Positions 9,425-19,295 of a stretch of DNA of 64,000 nt are shown piece after piece; the first letter of the stretch is position 1, and every line of letters starts with the position of its first letter. The position numbers and the translations under genes were made by a program. Below the pieces are notes generated by a model that saw only the letters and a program-made list of their open reading frames with translations, was not told the origin of the DNA and did no database searches. Origin of the DNA: Clostridium sp. DL-VIII (lineage in GTDB: Bacteria; Bacillota; Clostridia; Clostridiales; Clostridiaceae); contig NZ_CM001240.1 of NCBI RefSeq assembly GCF_000230835.1, forward strand, positions 1,248,501-1,312,500. The letters are read 5' to 3'.

Positions 9425-9745
9425 ATGAATAAAGAGGATATATTGGAAAGAAACAAGAAAAGTAATATAGATAATGAGGATGAAATGGAACAATATATTA
9501 ATGGAAAAGCGGGATTAAGTGCAAAATTTATCTTTAGCTTAATAATTTTAGCTTTAGCAATCTTTAAATGTTATAAACATCTTCCAACAGGGGATATATG
9601 GACAATTTTTATGGCTTATGTTGCAACTGAATCATTTTACAAATATTATTACTTGAGATATAAAAAACTATTGATATTAGGAAGTTTTTTTAGTATTAGC
9701 GGTATGTTTTTTTTATTTCAATTTCTTACTATAACTTGTAAATAG
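9425..9745 (+). CDS. Small membrane protein, DUF6442-like
   Basis: A 106-aa protein that begins MNKEDILERNKKSN, resembling DUF6442 proteins, which commonly start MNKEEILEKSR and precede a small XRE regulator. A charged, cytoplasmic N-terminus (1-34) is followed by hydrophobic segments at about 34-49, 57-72 and 82-103, so two or three membrane passes are likely. ATG follows GGAGTTG. It lies directly upstream of the XRE gene with an 11-bp gap and shares its strong promoter. Function unknown; family assignment is by N-terminal resemblance and context only. Confidence 0.65.
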   Translation: MNKEDILERNKKSNIDNEDEMEQYINGKAGLSAKFIFSLIILALAIFKCYKHLPTGDIWTIFMAYVATESFYKYYYLRYKKLLILGSFFSISGMFFLFQFLTITCK

Positions 9746-9756
9746 AAAGGGCATTT

Positions 9757-9966
9757 ATGGAGGAAAAATTAATTTTACAGAATCGATTAAAGGTAGCTAG
9801 AGCAGAAAAAAATTTATCTCAAGGAGATTTAGCAGAAATGGTTAACGTATCTAGGCAGACAATAAGTTCTATAGAGACAGGACAATTTTGTCCAAGTGCA
9901 AAATTGGCATTATTAATATGTATAGCATTAGATAAAAAATTCGAAGAGATGTTTTATTTTGAATAA
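9757..9966 (+). CDS. Small XRE-family (Cro/CI-like) transcriptional regulator
   Basis: A 69-aa single-domain helix-turn-helix protein. The HTH runs from about residue 9 to 60, with SQGDLAEMVNVSRQTISSIE as the helix-turn-helix core and the typical C-terminal DKKFEEMFYFE. GAAAGGG provides the RBS. It is of the YozG/YvaO size class that usually represses its own operon with a membrane protein partner. The dyads at 9337-9373 are the obvious candidate target, though binding is an inference. Confidence 0.88.
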   Translation: MEEKLILQNRLKVARAEKNLSQGDLAEMVNVSRQTISSIETGQFCPSAKLALLICIALDKKFEEMFYFE

Positions 9967-10005
9967 AAATTATTAAAGTAATGGTTAATATGGAGGTATT
10001 AAGAG

Positions 10006-10602
10006 ATGATTAGAAACGATAATAAAGTATTGAATTCAAAGAAAATCACAATTAATAATTCAAGAAAAAATACTAAAGTGCGAATAGTTAAAAAAAATAA
10101 TATGAATTTCTTTAAAGAATGGATCATACCAGTAATATCAGCAATAGCAGTAGCATTATTAGTAAATAAGTTCATATTTTTTAATGTATATGTACCAACT
10201 CCTTCAATGGTGCCAACTATAAATATTAATGATAAGTTTATTGTAACTAAAGTATACAATAAAGAAAATCTTAAGGTTGGTGATATCATAGTTTTTCATT
10301 CTAATGAATTTAATGAGAGATTAGTAAAGAGATTAATAGGACTTCCAGGAGATAAAATAGATATAAAAGAAGGGGTCGTATTTAGAAATGGCGAAAAGCT
10401 CAATGAAGATTATGTAAAGAATAAAGATGCATTTAATGGAACATATGAAGTGCCACAAGGAAAGTATTTTTTCTTGGGAGATAATCGGCCAGATTCTGCA
10501 GATTCAAGACTTTGGAAGAATCCTTATGTGGATGCAGCTGATATTGAAGGAAAAGTTCAATTTAGATATTATCCACTAAAGGATTTTGGAACTGTAAAGT
10601 AA
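10006..10602 (+). CDS. lepB: Signal peptidase I
   Basis: Membrane-bound serine protease (198 aa) that removes signal peptides from exported proteins. A basic N-terminal tail (1-38) is followed by one transmembrane helix (about 40-60). The catalytic Ser is S67 in PTPSMVPT and the general base Lys is K108 in RLVKRLIGLPGD. Box E is GDNRPDSADSR. ATG follows GGAGGT. It is a single-pass Gram-positive form and seems complete. It follows the XRE gene by 39 bases and may be partly cotranscribed. Confidence 0.93.
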   Translation: MIRNDNKVLNSKKITINNSRKNTKVRIVKKNNMNFFKEWIIPVISAIAVALLVNKFIFFNVYVPTPSMVPTININDKFIVTKVYNKENLKVGDIIVFHSNEFNERLVKRLIGLPGDKIDIKEGVVFRNGEKLNEDYVKNKDAFNGTYEVPQGKYFFLGDNRPDSADSRLWKNPYVDAADIEGKVQFRYYPLKDFGTVK

Positions 10603-10616
10603 AATTAATAAAATAT

Positions 10617-10760
10617 ATGACTTTAGATATAAAAGCAACTATAAAAATAAGTAATATCATTCTGTCATTTTTGTGCGCAGTAACTATTTGGAGTTTAACA
10701 AATTTACTTATAATTAGAAATAGAAAAGAAAAAACATTAGATCACGTAAAAAGTACTTAG
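10617..10760 (+). CDS. Possible 47-aa small membrane protein
   Basis: A short frame after lepB encodes MTLDIKATIKISNI followed by a hydrophobic stretch (about residues 12-33) and a basic tail ending in HVKST. The one-helix, positive-inside layout is protein-like, but no ribosome binding site precedes the ATG. Its stop codon lies in the left arm of a family A hairpin. It may be a real small protein or chance. Confidence 0.28.
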   Translation: MTLDIKATIKISNIILSFLCAVTIWSLTNLLIIRNRKEKTLDHVKST

Positions 10761-10809
10761 GCACATGAAAAATAGACAAGCATACTTATCTGTTTTTTCA
10801 TGTGCCTAA
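10757..10809. repeat. Family A minimal hairpin copy, possible terminator
   Basis: TTAGGCACATGAAAAA (10757-10772) and TTTTTTCATGTGCCTAA (10793-10809) form a long hairpin, with weaker pairing further in. It is two family A ends with almost no interior. It sits between the convergent lepB and argF transcripts and could terminate either. Confidence 0.55.
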
Positions 10810-10872
10810 AATTTTGATTACTTGTTTTTTGACACTTATACATCAATAATTTACTCTAAAGGTCTAATAAAT

Positions 10873-11793
10873 TTATTTCATTAATTTAACAAGTACAGCC
10901 TTTTGAGCATGTAATCTATTTTCAGATTCATCAAAAATTGAATCAGCATGTTCTTCTAAAACTTCAGCAGTGATTTCTTCACCTCTGTGGGCTGGAAGGC
11001 AATGGAGTACCATTACGTTTTTATCAGCAGCTTCTAATAATTCTTTATTAATTTGAAAATCCTTAAAAGCCTTAGTTCTTTCAGCAATTTCTTTTTCATG
11101 TCCCATGCTTGCCCAGACATCTGTAATTAATACATCAGCATCTTTAGCAGCCTCATATGGAGAAGTAGTTACTGTGAAGTTTACTCCTTCAATTTTAGCA
11201 ATTTCCTTTGCTCTATTTAAATATTTATCAGATGCCATATATTCTTTTGGAGAAGCAATTGCAAAATTCATTCCAACCTTTAAGCAGCCAATCATTAAAG
11301 AATTTGCCATATTGTTTCCATCACCTATAAAAGCGACCTTTAGTCCTTCTAGGATATTTTTATTTTCTCTTATTGTCATTAGGTCTGCTAATACCTGACA
11401 TGGATGTTCATCATCTGTTAAGCCATTTATAATAGGAATCGATGCATATTTAGCAAGTTTTTCAGCTTCTTCTTGAGAAAAAGTTCTAATCATTATGCCT
11501 TGTATGAATCTTGAAAGAGATCTTGCAGTATCTTCAATTGGTTCACCACGTCCAATTTGAAGATCTTTATCAGTCAAGAATAACGAATTACCACCTAGTT
11601 GATACATGCCAGTTTCGAAAGAAACTCTAGTCCTAGTAGATGATTTTTCAAATATCATTCCTAAACTCTTACCTTTTAAATGATGATGTTCTATACCATG
11701 TTTTTGTTCATATTTTAGTTGATCTGCTAAGTTCAATATATCTAAGATTTCTTCTTTAGAAAGATCATCCATTTTTAATAAATCTTTTTTCAT
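10873..11793 (-). CDS. argF: Ornithine carbamoyltransferase
   Basis: Makes citrulline from ornithine and carbamoyl phosphate (306 aa, cytoplasmic trimer). The carbamoyl-phosphate loop is FEKSSTRTRVSFE; HPCQ and the ornithine-binding VLHCLPAHRGEEI are present. The start is taken at ATG 11793 (MKKDLLKMDD), 8 bases after GGAGGC; a frame extension to 11820 has no RBS. It is the last gene of the arg cluster, separated from argD by a family B-like repeat. The biosynthetic role is inferred from the cluster; arcB-type catabolic enzymes look similar, but no arcA or arcC is nearby. Confidence 0.95.
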   Translation of the reverse strand: MKKDLLKMDDLSKEEILDILNLADQLKYEQKHGIEHHHLKGKSLGMIFEKSSTRTRVSFETGMYQLGGNSLFLTDKDLQIGRGEPIEDTARSLSRFIQGIMIRTFSQEEAEKLAKYASIPIINGLTDDEHPCQVLADLMTIRENKNILEGLKVAFIGDGNNMANSLMIGCLKVGMNFAIASPKEYMASDKYLNRAKEIAKIEGVNFTVTTSPYEAAKDADVLITDVWASMGHEKEIAERTKAFKDFQINKELLEAADKNVMVLHCLPAHRGEEITAEVLEEHADSIFDESENRLHAQKAVLVKLMK

Positions 11794-11815
11794 AATAAAT
11801 GCCTCCAAGCTAATG

Positions 11816-11920
11816 TACAATAGACAATTAACAATATAGAATTATGGAAGAAATCTTAAAGAAACTTATTAAATGTAAGAAATCAAATTCTAATTGTCAA
11901 TTGCTAATTCTTAAATTATT
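11816..11920. repeat. Family B-like inverted repeat between argD and argF
   Basis: ACAATAGACAATTAACAATATAG-type sequence at the left and ATTCTAATTGTCAATTGCTAATTC-type sequence at the right are imperfect inverted repeats with no coding frame inside. It fills the whole argD-argF gap. Confidence 0.4.
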
Positions 11921-11922
11921 AA

Positions 11923-13107
11923 TTATTCTTTTATATTGGATAAAACTTCAAGAATAATATCTATACCAGCCTTTAATTCTTTTTTAGTTATAACAAGTGG
12001 TGGAAGAAGTCTTACTGCATCTCTTCCAGCTGTTAATACCAATAAACCTTTTTTCATGGCCTCTTTTTGAACTAGAGCTGGATCACATTTTACTTTTATT
12101 CCAATCATTAAGCCTATGCCACGTACATCTTCTACTTGAGGATTTTTAGCTTCTTCAATAAGCTCTTTTACATAAGCACCTCTTTTGGTTATTTTCTCAA
12201 GATATTTTTCATTGCAAATTTCATCAAGAACAACTAAAGCGCCAGCGCATACAACAGGATTTGCTCCAAAGGTTGAACCATGATCTCCAGGTTTGAATAC
12301 ATCTGCTACTTTAGATGAACAAAGTATACCACCAATAGGAAGCCCTGCACCAAGACCTTTAGCTACAGAAACTATATCAGCTTCTACATCAAAGTTGTTA
12401 TAACCAAACATTTTTCCAGTTCTGCCTATACCGCATTGAACTTCGTCAAATATTACAAGCACATCTTTTTCATTACAGATTTTAACTACTTTCTGAACAA
12501 ATTCTTTATCAAGAGGAATAACTCCACCTTCTCCTTGAATTGCTTCAAGCATTATAGCACAGACATCATCTGAAAGTTTTTCTTTAAAATCTTCTAAGTC
12601 ATTTGCTTTTACATAATCAAAACCTTCAGTGAAAGGGTAGAAATACTTATGAAATTTTTCTTGGCCAGTTGCTTTTAGCGTAGTTACTGTTCTACCATGG
12701 AAGGAATTTATTAGAGTAAGAATTTTATTTCTTCCGTTGCCATATTTGTCATAACTGTACTTCCTAGCTAGTTTAATTGAGCCTTCATTAGCTTCTGCAC
12801 CAGAGTTAGCAAAAAATACTTTACTCATATTTGCTTTTTCAGTTAATTCTTTAGCAAGCTTTAAGCTTGATTCAGTATAAAATATGTTAGAGGCATGAGC
12901 AAGAGTTTTTATCTGCTTACTTGTAGCTTTAACCCATGCTTCATGTCCATATCCTAAACTGCTAACACCAATACCGCTTGTAAAATCCAGATATTTGTTT
13001 TCATCCTGGTCATAAAGATATACACCTTCACCGTGAGTAATTGTAAGACCTAGACGACCATAACTGTTTACAACATGCTCTTTTGCTTCATCATAATTAT
13101 ATGACAT
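11923..13107 (-). CDS. argD: Acetylornithine aminotransferase
   Basis: PLP enzyme (394 aa) that transfers an amino group from glutamate to N-acetylglutamate semialdehyde. The class III aminotransferase signatures are FFANSGAEANE (PLP phosphate loop), SFHGRT, FDEVQCGIGRTG, and the PLP lysine in SVAKGLGAGLPIG. GGGGTGA precedes the ATG. The length is normal and all catalytic residues are visible. It lies between argB and argF and is flanked on both sides by repeat-rich gaps, so argD and argF may be expressed less than the upstream genes. Confidence 0.95.
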   Translation of the reverse strand: MSYNYDEAKEHVVNSYGRLGLTITHGEGVYLYDQDENKYLDFTSGIGVSSLGYGHEAWVKATSKQIKTLAHASNIFYTESSLKLAKELTEKANMSKVFFANSGAEANEGSIKLARKYSYDKYGNGRNKILTLINSFHGRTVTTLKATGQEKFHKYFYPFTEGFDYVKANDLEDFKEKLSDDVCAIMLEAIQGEGGVIPLDKEFVQKVVKICNEKDVLVIFDEVQCGIGRTGKMFGYNNFDVEADIVSVAKGLGAGLPIGGILCSSKVADVFKPGDHGSTFGANPVVCAGALVVLDEICNEKYLEKITKRGAYVKELIEEAKNPQVEDVRGIGLMIGIKVKCDPALVQKEAMKKGLLVLTAGRDAVRLLPPLVITKKELKAGIDIILEVLSNIKE

Positions 13108-13125
13108 GAAATCACCCCTTTTTTT

Positions 13126-13322
13126 AGTTTACAGTTAACGATCTACAGTTAACTGCCTTTGTTAGAAACTCCTTCAGAATTTCTGGAAATTATATTATGT
13201 TATATTTTCATTGTATCTCAATTTAACAGGTATTCAAAGTTAACAATTTGCATAAAGAGTCTTAAGGAAATTTAAAAATGTATTTAAGAAATTCCGAAAG
13301 AATTTCGGCCTTAACTGTAAAA
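13126..13322. repeat. Family B-like repeat region between argB and argD
   Basis: The gap starts with TTTACAGTTAACGATCTACAG and ends with GCCTTAACTGTAAAAT, an inverted relation, with CAGAATTTCTGGAAATT and AATTCCGAAAGAATTTCGG hairpins inside. It is non-coding and resembles the other AGTTAAC-ended repeats of the window. Confidence 0.4.
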
Positions 13323-13327
13323 TAGAT

Positions 13328-14182
13328 TTAGTAAATTATAGTTCCAATTCCCTCAGGGGAAAATAATTCTAAAAGGAGAGAGTGAGGTACACGACCATCG
13401 AGAATAGTCGATTTTTCAACGCCCATTCGAATTGCTTCCACACAACAATCAATTTTTGGAATCATACCGCCCTTAATTACACCTTCAAGGCATAATTTAG
13501 GTATTTGATGTAATCTTAATACACTAATAAGACTGGAAATATCTTTTGGATCTTTCATAACTCCAGGCACATCAGTAAGTAGTATTAATCTTTCAGCTTT
13601 AAGTGCAGCTGCGATTTTTGAAGCACAAATATCAGCATTTATGTTATACGGCTTATTGTCATGTTCACCTAAAGCTACGCTTCCAACAACAGGAATATAA
13701 CCGGAATCCATAGCAATCTTTAAAATCTCAGTATTTACTTGAGTTATCTCACCTACATAACCTAAATCAACCTCAGATTCTAATTTTTTAGCTTTTAGAA
13801 GAGAACCATCCATGCCACATAAGCCAATGGCTTTTCCTCCGAATTTTTCTATTAAAGAAACTAAATCTTTATTTACTTTTCCACCAAGAACCATTTGAAC
13901 TACATCAATAGTAGTTTCATCTGTATATCTTAAGCCATTAATAAATTGACTTTTTTCACCTAATCTATTTAAAAAATCTGAAATATCTGGTCCGCCTCCA
14001 TGGACTACAACAGGCTGAATTCCAACACATTTCATTAAAATAATATCATTTATAACTGTTTCACGAAGTTCATCGCTCACCATCGCATTTCCACCATATT
14101 TTACTACTATGATTTTTCCATAATAGCGTTGAATATAGGGAAGTGCATGAACTAAGACTTCAGCTCTTTCTGTATAATTCAA
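13328..14182 (-). CDS. argB: Acetylglutamate kinase
   Basis: Phosphorylates N-acetylglutamate (284 aa). KYGGNAM is the nucleotide loop and VHGGGPDI the substrate loop. The N-terminal helix RAEVLVHALPYIQRYYG is the segment that links dimers into the arginine-inhibited hexamer, so feedback inhibition is likely. The start is TTG at 14182, preceded by GGGGGGT at good spacing; no ATG is available near the conserved N-terminus. It follows argJ by 18 bases. Confidence 0.95.
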   Translation of the reverse strand: MNYTERAEVLVHALPYIQRYYGKIIVVKYGGNAMVSDELRETVINDIILMKCVGIQPVVVHGGGPDISDFLNRLGEKSQFINGLRYTDETTIDVVQMVLGGKVNKDLVSLIEKFGGKAIGLCGMDGSLLKAKKLESEVDLGYVGEITQVNTEILKIAMDSGYIPVVGSVALGEHDNKPYNINADICASKIAAALKAERLILLTDVPGVMKDPKDISSLISVLRLHQIPKLCLEGVIKGGMIPKIDCCVEAIRMGVEKSTILDGRVPHSLLLELFSPEGIGTIIY

Positions 14183-14200
14183 AATAAACCCCCCATATAT

Positions 14201-15424
14201 TTAGCTTCTGTAGTCTCCATTTATTTTTACGTATTCATAGCTTAGATCGCAGCCCCAAACATAGGCACTATGATCACCTAAGAATAAATCGACCTTGATG
14301 ATAATTTCATTTTCACTTAAAACTTTTTTTGCTATATCTTCATCGAAAGGTAAGGAACTACCAGCTTCACAAACTTTTATATAACCAGCAGCACTTTCGA
14401 AGGAAACATCAACTTTTTCAGGATCAAAGTCAATATTTGCATAGCCAAGTGCACAAAGAATTCGTCCCCAATTTGCATCGCTTCCAAACATTGCTGTTTT
14501 AACTAAACTAGAATTAATAACACTTTTACCTAAAGTAACTGCATCTTTTTCACTTTTTGCACCTATTATTTGGCATTCTAATAATTTAGTTGCACCTTCA
14601 CCATCTTTAGCAATATTCTTAGCCATATGTGTATTTAATTCAGTAAGAACTTTAACAAAAGTATCATAGTTATCATCTTTTTCTGTTATAGTAGGATTCT
14701 CAGCCAAACCGTTAGCTAAAATTAATATCATATCATTAGTGCTTGTGTCTCCATCAACACTGACTCTGTTATATGTTACACTAACGCTTGATTTTAGGGC
14801 TTCATTTAATAATTCTGGAGAAATGGATAAGTCAGTTGTGAGGAAAGAAAGCATTGTTCCCATATTAGGTTCAATCATTCCAGAGCCTTTTGCCATTGAT
14901 CCAATTGTTATTTTCTTATCGCCTATATAAAATTCTAAAGCCATTTGCTTTTTGAAGGTATCTGTGGTCATTATGGCAGAAGATGCATCGTTAAAACCTT
15001 CTTTAGACAATTTCTCAGTAAGCAGTGGAATGCCATTTTTAATAGCATCTATGTTTAAAGGAACCCCAATAACTCCTGTAGATGCAACTAAAACATCGTC
15101 AGTTTTTAAATTTAACTCCTTAGCCTGAAGACTGGTCATTTTTTTTGCTTTTTGTAACCCATCATCGCCATTGCAGGTATTTGCATTACCGCTGTTTATG
15201 ATTATTGCTTGTGCATTTTTGTTAGTTAGATGCTCTTTTGTAACATAAATAGGAGCACCTTTAACTTTGTTTTTGGTATACATTCCTGCAGCAGCTGCAG
15301 GAACTTCTGAATAAATCAAAGCTAGGTCCTTCTTCAGACTGCCTTGTTTTAATCCGCAGTGTACACCAGAAGCTAAAAAACCGTTGGGAGCTGTAACTCC
15401 ACCATCTATATAATTTATATTCAA
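14201..15424 (-). CDS. argJ: Glutamate N-acetyltransferase / ornithine acetyltransferase
   Basis: Recycles the acetyl group from acetylornithine to glutamate (407 aa). The self-cleavage site that yields alpha and beta chains is visible as KDGEGATKLLE, with the Thr nucleophile after Ala. GSGMIEPNM is the oxyanion region. TTG at 15424 after GGGGGTT is the best start. The pathway is thus the cyclic, acetyl-saving version; whether it also accepts acetyl-CoA cannot be read. It sits between argC and argB with short gaps. Confidence 0.95.
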   Translation of the reverse strand: MNINYIDGGVTAPNGFLASGVHCGLKQGSLKKDLALIYSEVPAAAAGMYTKNKVKGAPIYVTKEHLTNKNAQAIIINSGNANTCNGDDGLQKAKKMTSLQAKELNLKTDDVLVASTGVIGVPLNIDAIKNGIPLLTEKLSKEGFNDASSAIMTTDTFKKQMALEFYIGDKKITIGSMAKGSGMIEPNMGTMLSFLTTDLSISPELLNEALKSSVSVTYNRVSVDGDTSTNDMILILANGLAENPTITEKDDNYDTFVKVLTELNTHMAKNIAKDGEGATKLLECQIIGAKSEKDAVTLGKSVINSSLVKTAMFGSDANWGRILCALGYANIDFDPEKVDVSFESAAGYIKVCEAGSSLPFDEDIAKKVLSENEIIIKVDLFLGDHSAYVWGCDLSYEYVKINGDYRS

Positions 15425-15447
15425 ATTAATAACCCCCTTTTAACTCT

Positions 15448-16482
15448 TTAAAATGCTGGTGCAATTAGATTTAATCCATCAGTTTCATCAAAACCTAGAA
15501 TTATATTCATGTTTTGAATTGCTTGTCCGGCAGCACCTTTAACCATATTATCTATTGTGCTTACAACAATAATTTGGTCTTTTCTATGATTTAAGTGTAA
15601 TGAAATAAAGCAATCATTCGTTAATCTTACATTTTTAATTGAAGCAGTTTCCCCAAGAGGTAATATATTAACAAATGGTTCATCTTTATAAAAATCTACA
15701 TATAATTTATGAATTTCTTCAAGATTAACTGTATCTTTTGGAATACAATAAATTGTAGAAAGAATTCCTCTATTAATTGGAAGTAAGTGAGGCGTAAAAG
15801 TTACACTTACTTTATCTTCTGCCATAGCAGATAATGTTTCTTCAATTTCAGGCGTATGTCTATGGGCACCAACTTTATATGGTGCGAAAGTTTCATTTTC
15901 TTCTGGAAAGTGAGTATTTAAAGTTAAACCTCTTCCAGAACCAGTAGTTCCAGATTTTGAATCACAAATGATGTTATCTAATTTTATCAATGAATTTTTT
16001 AAAAGCGGCATTAAGCCAAGTTCAATAGTTGTCGGATAGCAGCCAGGATTCGCAATTAGGGAACAGTTTTTAATTTTTTCCCTATTCAATTCTGGAAGTC
16101 CATAAATACTTTCTGAATGGAGAGCGGGCTGTGTAAATTTCTTGCCGTACCACTCTTCATATTCATCTTCACTAGATAATCTGAAATCAGCACCCATATC
16201 AATGCAGATTTTATTATTGTCAATAGCCTTTTTCGCAATATCTTCACTTAAGCCATGAGGTAGAGCAGTGAAAATAACATCTGATTTTTCAATTACATCC
16301 TCTGCAGTTTTGCAAATCAAATTTGTTTTATTAAAAAAAGTTTTATATACATTACTAATTTCCTGACCTTCAAAAGAAACTGAGCTTAAAGCTGCAACTT
16401 CAACTTTAGGATGAGATAATAGTAATCTTAAAAGTTCAGCACCAACATATCCAGTAGCACCGATTATTCCGATCTTAACCAT
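15448..16482 (-). CDS. argC: N-acetyl-gamma-glutamyl-phosphate reductase
   Basis: NADPH-dependent reductase (344 aa) that makes N-acetylglutamate semialdehyde. The Rossmann motif is GIIGATGYVGAELLRLL and the catalytic Cys is in ANPGCYPT. HRHTPEIEE carries the substrate-binding histidine. ATG follows GGGGGTAA. The length is that of the long, type 1 form. It lies between argH and argJ. Confidence 0.96.
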   Translation of the reverse strand: MVKIGIIGATGYVGAELLRLLLSHPKVEVAALSSVSFEGQEISNVYKTFFNKTNLICKTAEDVIEKSDVIFTALPHGLSEDIAKKAIDNNKICIDMGADFRLSSEDEYEEWYGKKFTQPALHSESIYGLPELNREKIKNCSLIANPGCYPTTIELGLMPLLKNSLIKLDNIICDSKSGTTGSGRGLTLNTHFPEENETFAPYKVGAHRHTPEIEETLSAMAEDKVSVTFTPHLLPINRGILSTIYCIPKDTVNLEEIHKLYVDFYKDEPFVNILPLGETASIKNVRLTNDCFISLHLNHRKDQIIVVSTIDNMVKGAAGQAIQNMNIILGFDETDGLNLIAPAF

Positions 16483-16541
16483 TGTAAATTACCCCCGATA
16501 TGACAAAGTTAACAATAGATTTGTTATTTTTTTGATTGTGC

Positions 16542-17933
16542 CTAATTGTTAACTGATTTAAATTCATTAATAAAGTTTTCTAATGCAGAAATTTGCATTT
16601 TTACTGATTCTGTAGAAGGACCGCCTATAACTTTACGTTCCTCTACACAAGTCAATAAATCTATTGCGTGGTAAATATCTTCTTCGAAAATAGGAGAGAA
16701 GACTTTAAACTCTTCAAGAGATAATTCTTCAATCATCTTATTTTCTTTTATACATGCGAGAACTATTTCTCCAACTACCTCATGAGCATTTCTAAATGGC
16801 ATTCCTTTTTTTACTAAATAATCAGCTACATCAGTGGCATTAGTAAAACCAAGAGCTGCACCTTTTCTCATGTTATCTTTCTTTACTCTCATAGTCTTAA
16901 TCATTCCACAAAAAGTTTTAAGTGAAAGGGTAGCAGTATCTATTCCATCAAAAAGAGCTTCCTTGTCTTCCTGCATATCCTTATTATAAGCAAGTGGAAT
17001 TCCCTTCATAACAGTTAATAAGGTAATAAGATCACCATAAACTCTTCCTGTTTTGCCTCGAACTAGTTCTGCAACATCAGGATTTTTCTTTTGAGGCATG
17101 ATACTGCTTCCAGTACTATAGCCATCATCGAGTTCAATGAAGCTGAATTCATTAGTACACCAAAGAATTATTTCTTCAGAGAATCTCGATAAGTGCATCA
17201 TTATAATTGAAAGACAGGATAATGTCTCAATTACATAGTCTCTATCAGAAACAGAATCTAAACTGTTTAAGGTAACTTTTGAAAAACCAAGATCACGTGC
17301 AACCGATTCTCTATCAATTGGATAAGTAGAAGTAGCCAATGCTCCAGCACCTAAAGGCATTTCATCCATTCTGTTATAGCAGTCAGTAAGTCTTCCAATA
17401 TCTCTCTTAAACATTTCAGCATAAGCTAAAATATGATGCGCAAAGGTTATTGGCTGAGCTTTTTGCAAATGAGTATATCCAGGCATTATAGTATTTATAT
17501 TCTCTTTAGCTTTATCTAGAAGTACTTCTTCCAAAGCTATGATATCTTCGTTTAAAGATATGATTGCTTTCTTTAAATGCAATCTTAAATCTAAAGTTAC
17601 TTGGTCATTTCTGCTTCTTCCAGTGTGAAGCATTTTTCCATATTCACCTATATAATAGGTTAGGGTACCTTCAACAAAGCTATGAATATCTTCAGAAGTT
17701 TGATCGATCTCAATAGCTCCACTATCAATTCTTTTTAATATTTCAAAAAGACCGGAAGTAATTCTGTCGCTGGCTTCCTTTGGAATTATATTTTGTTTTC
17801 CAAGCATTGAAGCGTGAGCTAAACTTCCTTCGATATCTTCTTTATACATTCTCTGGTCAACATTTATAGAGGAGTTAAAATCATTAACTAATTTGTCAGT
17901 GCCTTTTTTGAATCGTCCGCCCCAAAGCTTCAT
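16542..17933 (-). CDS. argH: Argininosuccinate lyase
   Basis: Splits argininosuccinate into arginine and fumarate (463 aa, fumarase superfamily). It starts MKLWGGRF and carries [17 protein letters not shown]-like YTHLQKAQP, and the signature [12 protein letters not shown]. Start and argG stop overlap as TAATG, so translation is coupled. Its last codons (SVNN-stop) lie in a perfect 9-bp inverted repeat, GTTAACAAT (16508-16516) with ATTGTTAAC (16545-16553), so the extreme C-terminus may come from repeat DNA. A family A half-site lies between these arms. Confidence 0.97.
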   Translation of the reverse strand: MKLWGGRFKKGTDKLVNDFNSSINVDQRMYKEDIEGSLAHASMLGKQNIIPKEASDRITSGLFEILKRIDSGAIEIDQTSEDIHSFVEGTLTYYIGEYGKMLHTGRSRNDQVTLDLRLHLKKAIISLNEDIIALEEVLLDKAKENINTIMPGYTHLQKAQPITFAHHILAYAEMFKRDIGRLTDCYNRMDEMPLGAGALATSTYPIDRESVARDLGFSKVTLNSLDSVSDRDYVIETLSCLSIIMMHLSRFSEEIILWCTNEFSFIELDDGYSTGSSIMPQKKNPDVAELVRGKTGRVYGDLITLLTVMKGIPLAYNKDMQEDKEALFDGIDTATLSLKTFCGMIKTMRVKKDNMRKGAALGFTNATDVADYLVKKGMPFRNAHEVVGEIVLACIKENKMIEELSLEEFKVFSPIFEEDIYHAIDLLTCVEERKVIGGPSTESVKMQISALENFINEFKSVNN

Positions 17934-19156
17934 TATATTTCCTCTTTCTTGACTTTTTCTAGCATCTTAGCTCTTACAACAGTTGGAAGACCGTATAGAT
18001 TAATGAATCCAGCAGAATCCTTTTGATCGTATACTCCATCTTCTCCAAAGGTTGCATATTCTTCACTGTATAGTGAGTATGGACTAGTCATACCGGCATT
18101 GACAACATTTCCTTTATATAATTTTAATTTAATTTCTCCTGTAACTGTTTCTTGAGTTTTAGTAACAAATTCAGATAATGCTTCTCTAAGTGGAGTAAAC
18201 CATTGTCCGTTATATACTAAATCAGCAAATTTTAAAGCTATTTGTTCTTTATAATGAGCTGTTTCGCGATCAAGGCAAAGTTCTTCTAAATCCTTATGAG
18301 CCTTGTAAAGAATAGTTCCGCCTGGAGTTTCATAAACTCCTCTAGATTTCATACCAACAAGTCTGTTTTCAACCATATCAGTAATTCCTACAGCATTTTC
18401 TCCGCCAATTTTATTTAATTCATCTAGAAGCTCAACGCTGTTCATTTTCTTTCCATTTAAGCTAACTGCAATTCCTTTTTCAAAATTTAAGGTAATATAA
18501 GTTGGTTCATTTGGAGCAGCTTCTAAAGTCTTTGAAAGTTCTAAGATTTTAGCATATTGTGGTTCATTTTCAGGAAATTCTAAATCTAAACCTTCGTGGC
18601 TTAAATGCCAAATATTTTTATCTTTACTGTAGTTTGTTTCACGATTGATCTTTAATGGAATATTATTTGCTTCGGCATAATCTATCTCATCTTCTCTTGA
18701 TTTTATATCCCATATTCTCCATGGAGCAATTATTGGCATACCAGGAGCAAATGCTTTAACAGCCATTTCAAATCTTACTTGATCATTTCCTTTACCTGTA
18801 CATCCGTGGCAGATTGCATCTGCACCTTCTTTTTTTGCAATCTCAACTAATCTTTTTCCGATTATTGGTCTAGCAAATGAAGTTCCAAGAAGATATTTAC
18901 CTTCATATATAGCACCAGCTTGAATAGTAGGGAAGATATAATCATCAACAAACTCTTGAGTTAAATCTTCTATATATAATTTTGATGCGCCTGTTTTTAT
19001 TGCCTTTTCTTCTAAACCGTCTAGTTCATCCTTTTGACCTACATTAGCACATACAGCTATAACTTCACAGCCATAGTTTTCCTTAAGCCATGGAATAATA
19101 ATTGATGTATCTAACCCCCCAGAATAAGCTAAAACTACCTTGTTGTATTTTGTCAT
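17933..19156 (-). CDS. argG: Argininosuccinate synthase
   Basis: ATP-dependent condensation of citrulline and aspartate (407 aa). The PP-loop [10 protein letters not shown], the [13 protein letters not shown] segment and YSKDKNIWH are family hallmarks. ATG follows AAGGAGGGC. It is the first gene of the seven-gene arg operon. Promoter and ARG-box-like sequence lie upstream at 19262-19314, leaving a leader of about 100 nt that contains a degenerate family A hairpin. Confidence 0.97.
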   Translation of the reverse strand: MTKYNKVVLAYSGGLDTSIIIPWLKENYGCEVIAVCANVGQKDELDGLEEKAIKTGASKLYIEDLTQEFVDDYIFPTIQAGAIYEGKYLLGTSFARPIIGKRLVEIAKKEGADAICHGCTGKGNDQVRFEMAVKAFAPGMPIIAPWRIWDIKSREDEIDYAEANNIPLKINRETNYSKDKNIWHLSHEGLDLEFPENEPQYAKILELSKTLEAAPNEPTYITLNFEKGIAVSLNGKKMNSVELLDELNKIGGENAVGITDMVENRLVGMKSRGVYETPGGTILYKAHKDLEELCLDRETAHYKEQIALKFADLVYNGQWFTPLREALSEFVTKTQETVTGEIKLKLYKGNVVNAGMTSPYSLYSEEYATFGEDGVYDQKDSAGFINLYGLPTVVRAKMLEKVKKEEI

Positions 19157-19186
19157 TTTAAAAGCCCTCCTTATATAATAGAAATA

Positions 19187-19229
19187 TAAGACACATAAGA
19201 TAAAATGCTAGTTAAAAGATGCCTTATAA
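19187..19229. repeat. Degenerate family A hairpin in the argG leader
   Basis: TAAGACACATAAGATAAAAT and, at the other end, AAGATGCCTTATA resemble the two family A ends facing each other. It lies between the predicted argG start point and its RBS. Confidence 0.35.
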
Positions 19230-19261
19230 TTAAATATTTTCTAACTTGATTTATGTTTATA

Positions 19262-19290
19262 ATTATACAGCTACATACAAAAATAATCAA
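19262..19290 (-). promoter_or_regulatory. Promoter of the arg operon
   Basis: On the minus strand TTGATT (19285-19290) and TATAAT (19262-19267) are separated by 17 bp, upstream of argG. Confidence 0.7.
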
Positions 19291-19295
19291 GCAAT

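Noticed and set aside
13126..13322. T-box or other riboswitch in the arg cluster gap
   Set aside because: No T-box sequence or specifier stem was seen; the gap is better explained by repeat-type inverted sequences.
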